Origin: JACPJP01 sp964650285
Lineage (GTDB): Archaea; Nanobdellota; Nanobdellia; Woesearchaeales; GW2011-AR4
Length of the DNA stretch: 64,000 bases
Assembly (NCBI GenBank): GCA_964650285.1
Contig: CAZYSP010000006.1
Coordinates: 1 to 64,000 of the forward strand
Direction of reading: 5' to 3'
Shown here: in pieces, positions 34,484 through 42,304 of the stretch
How the letters are laid out: the number at the start of each line of letters is the position of its first letter
Position numbering within the stretch: position 1 is the first letter of the stretch
Translations under genes and position numbers: made by a program
The notes under the pieces: model-generated
The model's database searches: none
Told to the model about the DNA's origin: nothing
What the model saw: only the letters and a program-made list of their open reading frames with translations

Positions 34484-34804
34484 ATGTTTAAGTTTGTATA
34501 TAAACGGTTTCAAACATCAACATTGTTTGAAAAACTGTTGCTTATTACTGGCATAGGAATAGGTATTATTGGTTTTTGGTTTATAAATAAGGTATATTAT
34601 AACCAGCCAGGGCTTTCATAGCAATTTCTGACATCAATATTTCTTTGGTTGATACTTATATTTCTGGTTATTTTAACCGACAGTAATAAAAGCATTAAGG
34701 AAGAGTTAGGTATTATCATTAGGGAGCATATTGGAGAAACAAAGTTATTGAAAGAGGAAGTAAAAGCGCTTAATGCAAATCTAACAAAAAAGAGGAAAAA
34801 ATAA
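34484..34804 (+). pseudogene. Small two-helix membrane protein interrupted by in-frame TAG
   Basis: From ATG 34484 one frame runs to TAA 34802 with a single TAG at 34619. Before it comes a basic N-terminus and one membrane helix (about residues 19-36); after it a second helix (about 48-66) and a Lys/Glu-rich helical tail. Both halves look coding. Sense codons resume immediately, with no indel. It may be a nonsense mutation, a readthrough site, or a sequencing error. TAG is used as a normal stop elsewhere in the window. The upstream AAATTATAAA box (34446-34455) fits a promoter. Confidence 0.5.
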
Positions 34805-34829
34805 AAACAATGCATGATTTGCTATTTCT

Positions 34830-35357
34830 ATGAAAATCGCAGTCTGTGGGTCAAATAGATCTTTAGATAAGGAAACAGCTAAAAAAGCATTTGAAATTGG
34901 CAAAGAAATTACTGGAAAAAATGTTTTATTATTAACTGGAGCTGGTAATGGTTATCCTTATGAAGCAGCGAAAGGCGCTTTTTCTGTTAATGGTAAGGTC
35001 TTTGGAGTAAGCCCTGCAAAAAATGATGAAGAGCATGTTAATGCATACAATTTTCCAAATGACGCATTTACAAAAATAGAATTTACAGGTTTGGGTATTC
35101 CCGGAAGAAATTATCCTTTGGTTAAGGAAGCAGATGCAATAATAATCATTTCCGGCCAGGCAGGAAGCCTTAATGAGTTTACAATTGCTTTCCATTATGA
35201 TAAAGTAATTGGAATATTGGAAAATTCCGGAGGCATAGTAAGAATAATAAAAGAGATTGCAGAAATATGTGACAAAAGAGGAGAAAGCAAAAATATTATT
35301 TATTCTTCAGAACCGAAAGAATTAGTACAATTGGTTATTAATAAATTAAATCAATAA
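34830..35357 (+). CDS. LOG-family (SLOG) nucleotide-binding protein
   Basis: The 175-residue protein has the Rossmann-like SLOG fold: VCGSN at residues 5-9, a glycine loop TGAGNGYPYEAAKGA near residue 36, and SGQAGSLNEF near 110, which corresponds to the PGGxGTxxE motif in altered form. LOG proteins release cytokinin-type bases from nucleotides, while other SLOG members bind nucleotides or signals. The changed motif makes the enzymatic role uncertain. It lies 35 nt before tRNA-Ala on the same strand. Confidence 0.75.
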   Translation: MKIAVCGSNRSLDKETAKKAFEIGKEITGKNVLLLTGAGNGYPYEAAKGAFSVNGKVFGVSPAKNDEEHVNAYNFPNDAFTKIEFTGLGIPGRNYPLVKEADAIIIISGQAGSLNEFTIAFHYDKVIGILENSGGIVRIIKEIAEICDKRGESKNIIYSSEPKELVQLVINKLNQ

Positions 35358-35391
35358 ATTAAAAAACAACAAAAAATAACTTTTTCTTTGA

Positions 35392-35463
35392 GGGCTCGTA
35401 GCTCAATGGTAGAGTGCGCCGTTCGCTGCGGCGAGGTTTCGGGTTCAAGTCCCGACGAGTCCA
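35392..35463 (+). tRNA. tRNA-Ala (anticodon CGC)
   Basis: All arms fold: acceptor GGGCTCG/CGAGTCC with the G3-T70 pair that marks alanine tRNAs, D-arm GCTC/GAGT, anticodon stem CGCCG/CGGCG with loop TTCGCTG (anticodon CGC), and T-arm TCGGG-TTCAAGT-CCCGA. Discriminator A. No CCA is encoded. The ATG of the next gene begins 1 nt after the discriminator. Confidence 0.95.
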
Positions 35464-35464
35464 T

Positions 35465-36640
35465 ATGAGTACGTATGAACCAAGAGAGGACAGTATGCTA
35501 TTAAAGAGTTATGTTAGACAACACGCTAAAGGCTCTGTTCTGGATATTGGTACAGGCTCCGGGATACAAGCAATAACTGCAGCAAAATCAAGAAAAGTAA
35601 AAAAAATTATTGCAACAGATATACAAAGATCAATAATTAATTATAATAAAAAAAATATTAAAAATAAAAAAATTACATTTATTATTTCTGATTTATTTCA
35701 AATATTTAAAAGAAATAAAAATTTAATGAATAAAAAGTTCGACACAATAATCTTTAACCCCCCATATCTGCCTCAGGAGCTTAAACTTAAGGATTTGACA
35801 TTAGAAGGCGGAAAAAAAGGTTATGAGGTTATAGAAAAATTTCTTAATAAAGTCAATGATTTTTTGAAAACTAACGGAATTATCTTAATTATCTTTTCCT
35901 CATTAACAAAAAAGGAAAAGATTGATGAATTTATTAAAAATAATTTATTGGATTTTAAAGAATTGACCAAAAAACATATTTTCTTTGAAGATTTGTATGT
36001 CTATAAAATTAATAAGTCTGCAATATTAAAAAACCTGGAACAAAAGGGAATAAGAAATCTAAGGTATTTTGCAAAAGGAAAGAGGGGTTTCATTTTTACA
36101 GGAAATTATAAAAACAAAAAAGTAGCAGTAAAAATCAAAAATCCGGAAAGCAGGGCTATTTTTAGAATAAATAATGAGACTAACTTTTTGAAAATATTAA
36201 ATAAAAAAAATATTGGCCCAAAATTATTATTTTCTGATAAAGATTACCTAATTTATGAATTTGTTGACGGATATTTTATCAATGATTACCTAAAAATTAA
36301 TGAAAAAGAAAACATAAAAAGAATGCTGAAAAACATTTTTGAGCAGCTGTTTGTAATGGACAAATTAAAAATAAACAAAGAAGAGATGTCCCATCCAGTA
36401 AAGCATATAATAATTAATAAAAAAAAGCCTGTTTTGATAGACTTTGAACGCGCACATCATACTATAAAACCAGGCAATGTAACTCAATTCTGTGATTTTT
36501 TAATTTCCAATAATATTAAAACAGCATTAAAAAACAATAAAATAAAAATTGACAATAAAAAAGTTATCACATTGGCTAAAAAATATAAAAAAAATATTAA
36601 TAAAAATAATTTAAACAAGATTATCAATGAATTTAAATGA
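35465..36640 (+). CDS. HemK2-like methyltransferase fused to a RIO/Bud32-like kinase domain
   Basis: The 391-residue protein has an N-terminal methyltransferase (about 1-185): YEPREDSMLL, the SAM loop DIGTGSG near 29, and catalytic NPPYLP near 101, as in HemK2/Mtq2, which methylates the Gln of the GGQ motif in release factor. From about 195 on comes a kinase-like domain of the COG2112 type: an ATP-loop region, VAVKIK with the Lys, YEFVDGY hinge, and LIDFERA as the DFG-like element. The usual HRD Asp is not evident. The start is ATG 35465, 1 nt past the tRNA 3' end; earlier in-frame codons lie in the tRNA. tRNA processing would leave a leaderless mRNA. Confidence 0.8.
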   Translation: MSTYEPREDSMLLKSYVRQHAKGSVLDIGTGSGIQAITAAKSRKVKKIIATDIQRSIINYNKKNIKNKKITFIISDLFQIFKRNKNLMNKKFDTIIFNPPYLPQELKLKDLTLEGGKKGYEVIEKFLNKVNDFLKTNGIILIIFSSLTKKEKIDEFIKNNLLDFKELTKKHIFFEDLYVYKINKSAILKNLEQKGIRNLRYFAKGKRGFIFTGNYKNKKVAVKIKNPESRAIFRINNETNFLKILNKKNIGPKLLFSDKDYLIYEFVDGYFINDYLKINEKENIKRMLKNIFEQLFVMDKLKINKEEMSHPVKHIIINKKKPVLIDFERAHHTIKPGNVTQFCDFLISNNIKTALKNNKIKIDNKKVITLAKKYKKNINKNNLNKIINEFK

Positions 36641-36643
36641 AAA

Positions 36644-36943
36644 ATGGTCACTAAATTCCAAAAAAGAGTTTATGAGTTAAGCAAAAAAGTGCCTAAAGGG
36701 CGTGTCACAACCTACAAAGCAATATGCAAAAAAATGAGAACTAAAGCATATAGGGCTGTAGGCACTGCTTTGAATAAGAATCCATTTGCTCCCAGAGTTC
36801 CTTGTCATAGAGTTGTTAATTCAAATGGTTTTGTAGGTCAATTTACTAAAGGCACCAATACCAAAATAAAATTACTAAAAAAAGAGGGAATTAAGATAAA
36901 AAACAACAAAATAGAGGATTTTGATAAGATTCTAGTCAAATAA
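36644..36943 (+). CDS. O6-alkylguanine-DNA alkyltransferase DNA-binding domain
   Basis: The 99-residue protein has the C-terminal domain of Ogt/MGMT: the helix-turn-helix with KVPKGRVTTYKAI near residue 16, an AVGTAL segment, and VPCHRVV near 51 with the alkyl-accepting Cys. It lacks the N-terminal ribonuclease-like domain, as do ATL and short archaeal forms. With the Cys intact it may repair O6-alkylguanine directly. It begins 3 nt after the previous stop (TGA AAA ATG). Confidence 0.9.
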   Translation: MVTKFQKRVYELSKKVPKGRVTTYKAICKKMRTKAYRAVGTALNKNPFAPRVPCHRVVNSNGFVGQFTKGTNTKIKLLKKEGIKIKNNKIEDFDKILVK

Positions 36944-36948
36944 AAATT

Positions 36949-38369
36949 TCAATCCACCAAACTCTTAGGCTTCTCAAGCAAAGCCCTTAAATCATTCATG
37001 AACCTAGCAGCTTCTGCACCATCAGTTACTCTATGGTCATAAGTAAACGAGATTGGCATTACTTTCCTTATTGCAATCTTGCCATCAACAACTCTTGCTT
37101 GTTCTTCAATTCTTCCAGTTCCTAATATGCATGTCTCCGGATAATTAACTATAGGTGTAAAATAAGTGCTTCCAATCACTCCAATATTTGTAATTGTAAA
37201 AACTCCTCCTCTTAAATCCATTAAATCAATTTTTCTTGTTTTTGCCTTCTCAACAAAATTATCTATCTCAGTTGCCAGCTCATACAGCTTTTTCTTGTCA
37301 GCGCCTTTAATTACCGGCACCATAAGCCCTTCAGGAGTATCAACAGCAACACCGATATTGTAATATTTTTTTATTATTATTTCTTCCCCTTCAACACTTG
37401 AAGCAACATAAGGATGTTTTTTCAAAGCCTGTATGACTGCTTTTATTATGAATGGAAGATATGTTAAATGAACTCCTTTTTTAGCTGCTTTTTCCTTCTC
37501 TTTTTTCCTTACATCTGAAAGCAAAGTAACATCAACATGGTCATGATGTGTGACTAAAGCAGCATTGCTGACAGCTTCTGTCATTTTTTCAGCAGTAATT
37601 TTCCTTATGCCTTTTAACGGAACCCTGTCAACATAACCAAAGAAATCATATTTTTTTACAACTCTTGGCCTGCCTTTTGCCTTGGCAACTTCTCCTCCAC
37701 TAGCTTTTACTACATCTTCCTGTGTAATTCTGCCAGCAGGACCTGTGCCTGTAAGCTGCAGAATGTCAACTTTAAGATTTTGAGCAAGCTTCCTTACAGA
37801 AGGGGCTGCAACAACTTTCTTCTTGGCTGCTTTAACTGGCTTTTTAACTGGCTTTTTAACTGGCTTTTTTTCTTCCTCCTCCGGGNNNNNNNNNNNNNNN
37901 NNNNNNNNNNNNNNNNNNNNNNNNNNNNNNNNNNNNNNNNNNNNNNNNNNNNNNNNNNNNNNNNNNNNNNNNNNNNNNNNNNNNNTTTAACTGGCTTTTT
38001 AACTGGCTTTTTAACTGGCTTTTTTTCTTCCTCCTCCGGGGCTTCTTCCAGGAAACCAACAACAGAGCCAACGTAATGCTCTCCTTTTTCAGAAACTTTT
38101 TTCTCTTCTTTTTTTACCTCTACTTTTTCACCTTTTTCTCCTATGACTGCAAGAACTTCTCCAACCTGGATTGTTTCCCCTTCCTTATGGTTAAGCTTCA
38201 GTATATAACCCTTTTTCGGGCTTGGAGGCTCGACAATAGCCTTGTCTGTCTCTACTTCTGCAAGAGGCTGGTCAGCTTCCACCTTATCCCCTTCCCTGAC
38301 CTTCCATTTTATAATAGTCCCTTCAGTTATCCCTTCCCCAACATCCGGAAATTTGAAATCATATGGCAT
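36949..38369 (-). CDS. pdhC: Dihydrolipoamide acyltransferase (E2), split by an assembly gap
   Basis: The N-terminal part has a lipoyl domain with the modified Lys in ETDKA near residue 42. A linker of repeated Lys-Pro-Val-Lys units leads into the gap. The C-terminal part has the peripheral-subunit-binding domain (PSVRKLAQNL; ITQEDV) and the catalytic domain with VTHHDHVD and HRVTDG (active-site His and Asp). The two parts are in different frames as written, but removing the 100 N and one copy of a 55-nt duplicated flank puts them in one frame of about 421 residues. E2 moves acyl groups to CoA. It follows pdhB by 2 nt. No E3 is in the window. Confidence 0.9.
37886..37985. other. Run of 100 N (assembly gap) between identical 55-nt flanks
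   Basis: Bases 37831-37885 and 37986-38040 are identical. This is what a scaffolder produces when it joins two contigs that actually overlap by one 55-mer. The repeat-rich E2 linker is the likely reason assembly broke here; the true repeat number is unknown. Confidence 0.85.
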
Positions 38370-38371
38370 TT

Positions 38372-39340
38372 TTACTGACTCATGACATTATCAACTGCTC
38401 TCAAAATTCTTTTCTCATCTGGAATATAATAATCTTCCAGTTTTGCCAAAGGAAACTGGCAGTCATATCCTGTAACCCTGGCAATTGGAGCTTCTAAACT
38501 AAAAAAGCATTTTTCATTTATTCTTGCAATAATCTCATTATGAAAGCCAGCTGTCTTAGGTGCTTCTGTAACTATAATACATCTGCCTGTTTTCTTTATG
38601 GAATTTATAATTGTTTCTGTATCTAATGGCACTATGCTTCTTAAATCAATAATTTCTATTGAACGATCTGATTTTTCCAGAGCTTGTTTTGTTTGTTTTA
38701 ACATTGCACCATAAGAGATTACCGTTAAATCTGAGCCTTCCTGTTCAACAGAAGCTTTTCCTATTGGAACAGTGTATGGTTCTTCTGGAACTTCTTCTTT
38801 AATAGCCCTATAGATTCTCATTGGCTCTAAAAACATTACCGGGTCTGGATCCCTAATAGCCGCTATTAACAAACCTTTTGCATTATAAGGACCAGAAGGG
38901 ATCACAACCTTAATGCCAGGTAAATGTGCTAAATGCCCTTCTACTGACTCACAATGCAATTCTAAAGCTCTTATGCCTCCTCCATAAGGAGTTCTTAAAA
39001 CCAAAGGCACTGAAAATCTTCCACTGCTTCTTGTCCTTATTTTTGAAACATGCGTATATATCTGGTCGAAAGGGGCATAAATAAATCCGGAAAATTGTAT
39101 TTCTGCTACAGGCCTCATGCCATTAACAGCTAAACCAACAGATGTCCCTATAATACCTAATTCTGCAAGAGGTGTATCAACTACCCTATTAGCTCCAAAT
39201 TCTTTTTGCAGGCCATCTGTACATCTAAACACACCACCATTTTTCCCAATATCTTCCCCTAAAAGCATTACTCTTTTGTCTCTCTTAAGCTCATTCCCTA
39301 ACGCTGACTTTACAGCCTCCACAATATTCATTTTACTCAT
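38372..39340 (-). CDS. pdhB: Pyruvate/2-oxoacid dehydrogenase E1 beta subunit
   Basis: The 322-residue protein has LGEDIGKNGGVFR near residue 27 and the transketolase-type Pyr and C-terminal domains (LRTPYGGG near 117, EAPKTAGFH near 262). With E1 alpha it decarboxylates a 2-oxoacid, most simply pyruvate, and loads the acyl group on E2 lipoyl. Branched-chain or acetoin substrates are possible alternatives. Its start overlaps pdhA by 4 nt, and pdhC follows after 2 nt. Confidence 0.93.
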   Translation of the reverse strand: MSKMNIVEAVKSALGNELKRDKRVMLLGEDIGKNGGVFRCTDGLQKEFGANRVVDTPLAELGIIGTSVGLAVNGMRPVAEIQFSGFIYAPFDQIYTHVSKIRTRSSGRFSVPLVLRTPYGGGIRALELHCESVEGHLAHLPGIKVVIPSGPYNAKGLLIAAIRDPDPVMFLEPMRIYRAIKEEVPEEPYTVPIGKASVEQEGSDLTVISYGAMLKQTKQALEKSDRSIEIIDLRSIVPLDTETIINSIKKTGRCIIVTEAPKTAGFHNEIIARINEKCFFSLEAPIARVTGYDCQFPLAKLEDYYIPDEKRILRAVDNVMSQ

Positions 39341-40395
39341 TTTAACTCATCAAGCTGCTCTTTTAAATTAGGAGTCAATTCTGAATAAACATATTTTAGC
39401 ATTTCTCCTGGCTTTGGTGCTGGTAAATTTTCATAAATCTCAACTTCTTTCTCAACCTGCTCAGCAGCTTTTTTTGTAACTTCCCGCTTATATTTATCAT
39501 TCAGCAATTTTTTGCTTCTCATATATTTTTCAAGCCTTAGGACCGGCTCTTTTTTCATCCAGGACTTAAATTCCTGCTCTGTCCTGTATTTTTTTGCATC
39601 ATCAGAAGTTGAATGGTCGCATAACCTATAAGTATAAGCCTCAATTAATGTAGTGCCTTTTCCTGCTCTTGCATTATCAGCAGCTTCTTGTGTTGCTTTA
39701 TACATCGCAAAAACATCCATTCCATCTACCTGGATGCCTTTAATGCCATAACTTATAGCACGTTGTGCAATTGTTTCTGCTGCTGTTTGTCTTTCTATTT
39801 GTGTTGAAATTGCATACTGGTTGTTTTCGCAAATGAAAATTGCAGGAACTTTAAAGACTCCGGCAAAATTCAAACTTTCATGAAAATCTCCTTTTGAAGT
39901 TGCACCATCTCCAAAATAAACTAAGCTAACATCTTTCTCATTTTTAAGTTTGGACGCCCATGCACAACCTACAGCATGTGTCATTTGTGTTCCCACTGTA
40001 ATTGCGATTGGAAAGTTGTTTACATTATCAGGACTTCTTAAACCCCTAATATCTCCGCCAGCATATTGCAGTAATTTATGCATCGGATGTTTCCTCGCAA
40101 TTAAAGCACCAATGCTCCTGTACATTGGAAACATCCAATCTTTGTCTTGCAAAACATAAGCAGGACCAACCTGAGATGCTTCCTGACCTTTAAACTGTAT
40201 ATAAGTCCCTATCCTTCCCTGTCTTTGCAGAGAAAATGCCTTGTCATCAAAAGTTCTCCCAAGAATCATCAGATCATATAATTCTTTAATCTGCTTATCG
40301 CTTAACTTAGGCATAAGCTTTTCATCAGCTTTGCCATTCTCATCCAGAACCTGTAAGTACTCTACTTCAAAATTTTTTATGACCTTTTTTACCAT
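39337..40395 (-). CDS. pdhA: Pyruvate/2-oxoacid dehydrogenase E1 alpha subunit
   Basis: The 352-residue protein has the thiamine diphosphate motif starting GDGATSKGDFHE near residue 165 and ending in ENNQYAIS near 190, plus the phosphorylation-loop region RLCDHSTSDD near 265. It heads the pdhA-pdhB-pdhC operon. ATG 40395 is preferred to GTG 40404, because AGGTG overlapping that GTG is a ribosome site 6-7 nt before the ATG. ACTTTATAAAC near 40433-40443 is a likely TATA. Archaeal 2-oxoacid dehydrogenase complexes exist but are uncommon in reduced genomes. Confidence 0.94.
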   Translation of the reverse strand: MVKKVIKNFEVEYLQVLDENGKADEKLMPKLSDKQIKELYDLMILGRTFDDKAFSLQRQGRIGTYIQFKGQEASQVGPAYVLQDKDWMFPMYRSIGALIARKHPMHKLLQYAGGDIRGLRSPDNVNNFPIAITVGTQMTHAVGCAWASKLKNEKDVSLVYFGDGATSKGDFHESLNFAGVFKVPAIFICENNQYAISTQIERQTAAETIAQRAISYGIKGIQVDGMDVFAMYKATQEAADNARAGKGTTLIEAYTYRLCDHSTSDDAKKYRTEQEFKSWMKKEPVLRLEKYMRSKKLLNDKYKREVTKKAAEQVEKEVEIYENLPAPKPGEMLKYVYSELTPNLKEQLDELK

Positions 40396-40458
40396 GAAAT
40401 GCACCTAAAAGTCTACAAAGTGATACTTCAAGGTGTTTATAAAGTTTTCTCTGAGAAA

Positions 40459-40740
40459 TTACTTGCCCTGCGCCCATGCTTTCAGCTTCTCAAAGCTGGT
40501 ATTCCCGCAGATCTTTTTTCCTGTTTTCTCATTATAGAAAAACGGAATGCCACCGCAAAATTCATTTCCTTCAGCATCTTTATCATACTTTTGCAATAGT
40601 TTCGCATTCTCACTATTGTGCCACACCTCTAACCTTGCAATCTTTACACCAAGCTCTTTTTGTACTTTCTCAATTATAGGCTCCATCTCCTTGCAGTGCA
40701 CACACTCTGTTCCATAGAATTCTATTAATCTTTTACTCAT
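40459..40740 (-). CDS. Thioredoxin/glutaredoxin-like protein
   Basis: The 93-residue protein has a thioredoxin-fold start and a CVHC active site (residues 13-16), with a cis-Pro region in GGIPFFYN near 68. It is shorter than thioredoxin and has an extra Cys pair (FCGG; KICG). It probably reduces disulfides in the cytoplasm. ATG 40740 is used; a TTTAAATAC box lies about 35 bp upstream. It is divergent from fabI and 63 nt upstream of pdhA on the same strand. Confidence 0.82.
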   Translation of the reverse strand: MSKRLIEFYGTECVHCKEMEPIIEKVQKELGVKIARLEVWHNSENAKLLQKYDKDAEGNEFCGGIPFFYNEKTGKKICGNTSFEKLKAWAQGK

Positions 40741-40806
40741 TTTTAAACCAAAAATTCTGAAAATAGACTTGTATTTAAAGTTTGTCTTTTAGTTATTTTT
40801 TCAAAA

Positions 40807-40986
40807 TCTTTATATATGTTCCCACCTATCCAATTGTTCATGGGTGGCGATAAAAAAATACCTCTTAAATTCAAGGTATATTCAGTACTATACCCTATTA
40901 AAATATTTATTAAATCTTTAATTAACAAGCTTAAAGGTGCTAGAAAATCAAAGATTTTCGGCACCAACTACGTAGGTGGTGAAAAA
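40807..40986 (+). promoter_or_regulatory. fabI promoter and structured leader
   Basis: A TTTATATATG box is centred about 27 bp before ATG 40840, which opens an in-frame 49-codon extension into fabI. The segment then holds ATACCT/AGGTAT arms (40859-40881) and two competing hairpins near the fabI start. One pairs GGTGC (40936-40940) with GCACC (40961-40965) around GAAAATC-aaa-GATTTTC. The other pairs CACCAACTAC (40962-40971) with GTAGGTGGTG (40972-40981) and covers the GGTGG ribosome site. Confidence 0.55.
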
Positions 40987-41757
40987 ATGGGAAACTTTAA
41001 TTTGAATGGAAAGAAGGCAATTGTTTTTGGTGTAGCAAATGACCAAAGCATAGCGTGGCATATTGCAAAAAAGTTAAATGATGTAGGCGTTAGGATAGCT
41101 TTAGGCTACCAAGAACGTGCAGAGCAATTAGTAAAGCCATTATTAGGAATGCTAAATAATCCTTTAGCTATAAAATGTGATGTTGTTGATGATGTTTTAT
41201 TGACAGAATTTTTTGAAAAAATTAAGCAGGAATTTGGCCAGGTTGATTTTTTAATACACAGCATTGCTTTTGCAAAAAAGGAGCATTTGCAGGGAAAGTT
41301 TTATGATGTAACCAGAAGAGGCTACCAAGTAGCCCAGGAAGTAAGCTCTTATTCTTTAGCAGAGCTATCAAGAAGAGCTGCTCCAATAATGAATGAAAAC
41401 GGAAGCATAATAACCATGACTTATTACGGTGCCGAAAAAGTAACACCCAATTATAATGTAATGGGTGTTGCAAAAGCAGCTTTAGAGGCATGTGTAAGGT
41501 ATCTGGCAAATGATTTTGGAGAAAAAGGAATAAGGGTTAATGCAATCTCTGCAGGACCAATAAAAACTCTTGCAGCCTCAGGCATTACAGACTTTGAAAA
41601 GATGCTTGAGCATGCACAGCAAAAAGCACCTTTAAAAAGAAATATTAACGCAGATGATGTTGCCAACTTGGCATTGTTTTTGTGCTCAGATATGTCTAAA
41701 AACATAACTGGTCAGGTGGTTTATGTTGATGCTGGATACAGTATAATGGGAGTTTAA
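40987..41757 (+). CDS. fabI: Enoyl-[acyl-carrier-protein] reductase FabI
   Basis: The 256-residue SDR-type protein has the FabI start (NGKKAIVFGVANDQSIAW), the nucleotide-binding Gly region, and the catalytic Tyr-x6-Lys in YNVMGVAK. The C-terminal region (ISAGPIKTLAASGI) also matches FabI. It reduces trans-2-enoyl-ACP with NAD(P)H in bacterial fatty-acid synthesis. No other fab gene or ACP is in the window. ATG 40987 has GGTGG 6-8 nt upstream and fits homologues; a leaderless start at 40840 would add 49 residues with a hydrophobic, basic helix. FabI is rare in archaea. Confidence 0.88.
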   Translation: MGNFNLNGKKAIVFGVANDQSIAWHIAKKLNDVGVRIALGYQERAEQLVKPLLGMLNNPLAIKCDVVDDVLLTEFFEKIKQEFGQVDFLIHSIAFAKKEHLQGKFYDVTRRGYQVAQEVSSYSLAELSRRAAPIMNENGSIITMTYYGAEKVTPNYNVMGVAKAALEACVRYLANDFGEKGIRVNAISAGPIKTLAASGITDFEKMLEHAQQKAPLKRNINADDVANLALFLCSDMSKNITGQVVYVDAGYSIMGV

Positions 41758-41769
41758 GTTTTTTGTTTA

Positions 41770-42259
41770 CTATTCCACAATCAGTTTTCCACTCATTCCT
41801 CCATGACCTCTACCACAGGGAATATGGCATGCAAATGTAAACGTTCCTTTCTTATCTGCTACAAACTCAATTTCAACTGTTTTGCCAGGATCTAACCTTT
41901 CTCTTATTCCAAAATCCGGCAAATTAAATCCATGAGTAACATCTGCACTGGTTATTGTTAGTTTAACCGTATCTCCTTGAGTAACTATTATTGTATTTGG
42001 ATCGAATTCCCATTGCCTTGCTGTCATGCTAAACTCTTTTACCTCTGAAGCAGGAGCTACTACTTTTTCTACAACTGTATCTACTTGCCCTGGAGCAGGA
42101 GTCTCAGCTTGTACTGGAGTTTCTCCTGTAGGTTCTTCTGCAGGAGTAATCACTTGCTGGTTCTGTTGTAGTTTGTGCAGGTTGCTGGGTTTGTTGCTGG
42201 TAACATCCAGCAATCATAAGTACAGAAATAAGTCCTAATATCAAAAAATATTTTTTCAT
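41770..42259 (-). CDS. Cupredoxin lipoprotein with CuA-type site, frameshifted
   Basis: The C-terminal ~100 residues form a cupredoxin with CHIPCGRGHGGM, matching the CuA ligand pattern C-x3-C-x3-H-x2-M, and an upstream His in THGFNLPDFG, as in cytochrome oxidase subunit 2 and nitrous oxide reductase. The lipoprotein signal (lipobox IAGC, from ATG 42259 after GGGGTGG) is in a different frame. Deleting one base in the Thr/Gln/Pro linker (near 42140-42150) would join them. CuA sites carry electrons; no oxidase genes are nearby. This could be a sequencing error or a real mutation. Confidence 0.75.
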
Positions 42260-42304
42260 TGTACCACCCCATTTTTATTTAAATTCAAAAAGTTGAAATA
42301 TTGT

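Noticed and set aside
34484..34804. Pyrrolysine-encoding gene
   Set aside because: TAG ends several ordinary genes here, and no pyl genes or downstream insertion element are seen. Kept only as an in-frame TAG observation.
35414..35464. N-terminal extension of the HemK-kinase protein
   Set aside because: The extra codons lie inside tRNA-Ala; the ATG at 35465 fits the YEPREDSMLL family start.
37831..38040. 55-nt direct duplication as a biological repeat
   Set aside because: It exactly borders an N run and restores the frame when collapsed, so it is an assembly overlap. The Lys-Pro-Val-Lys repeats within it are real.
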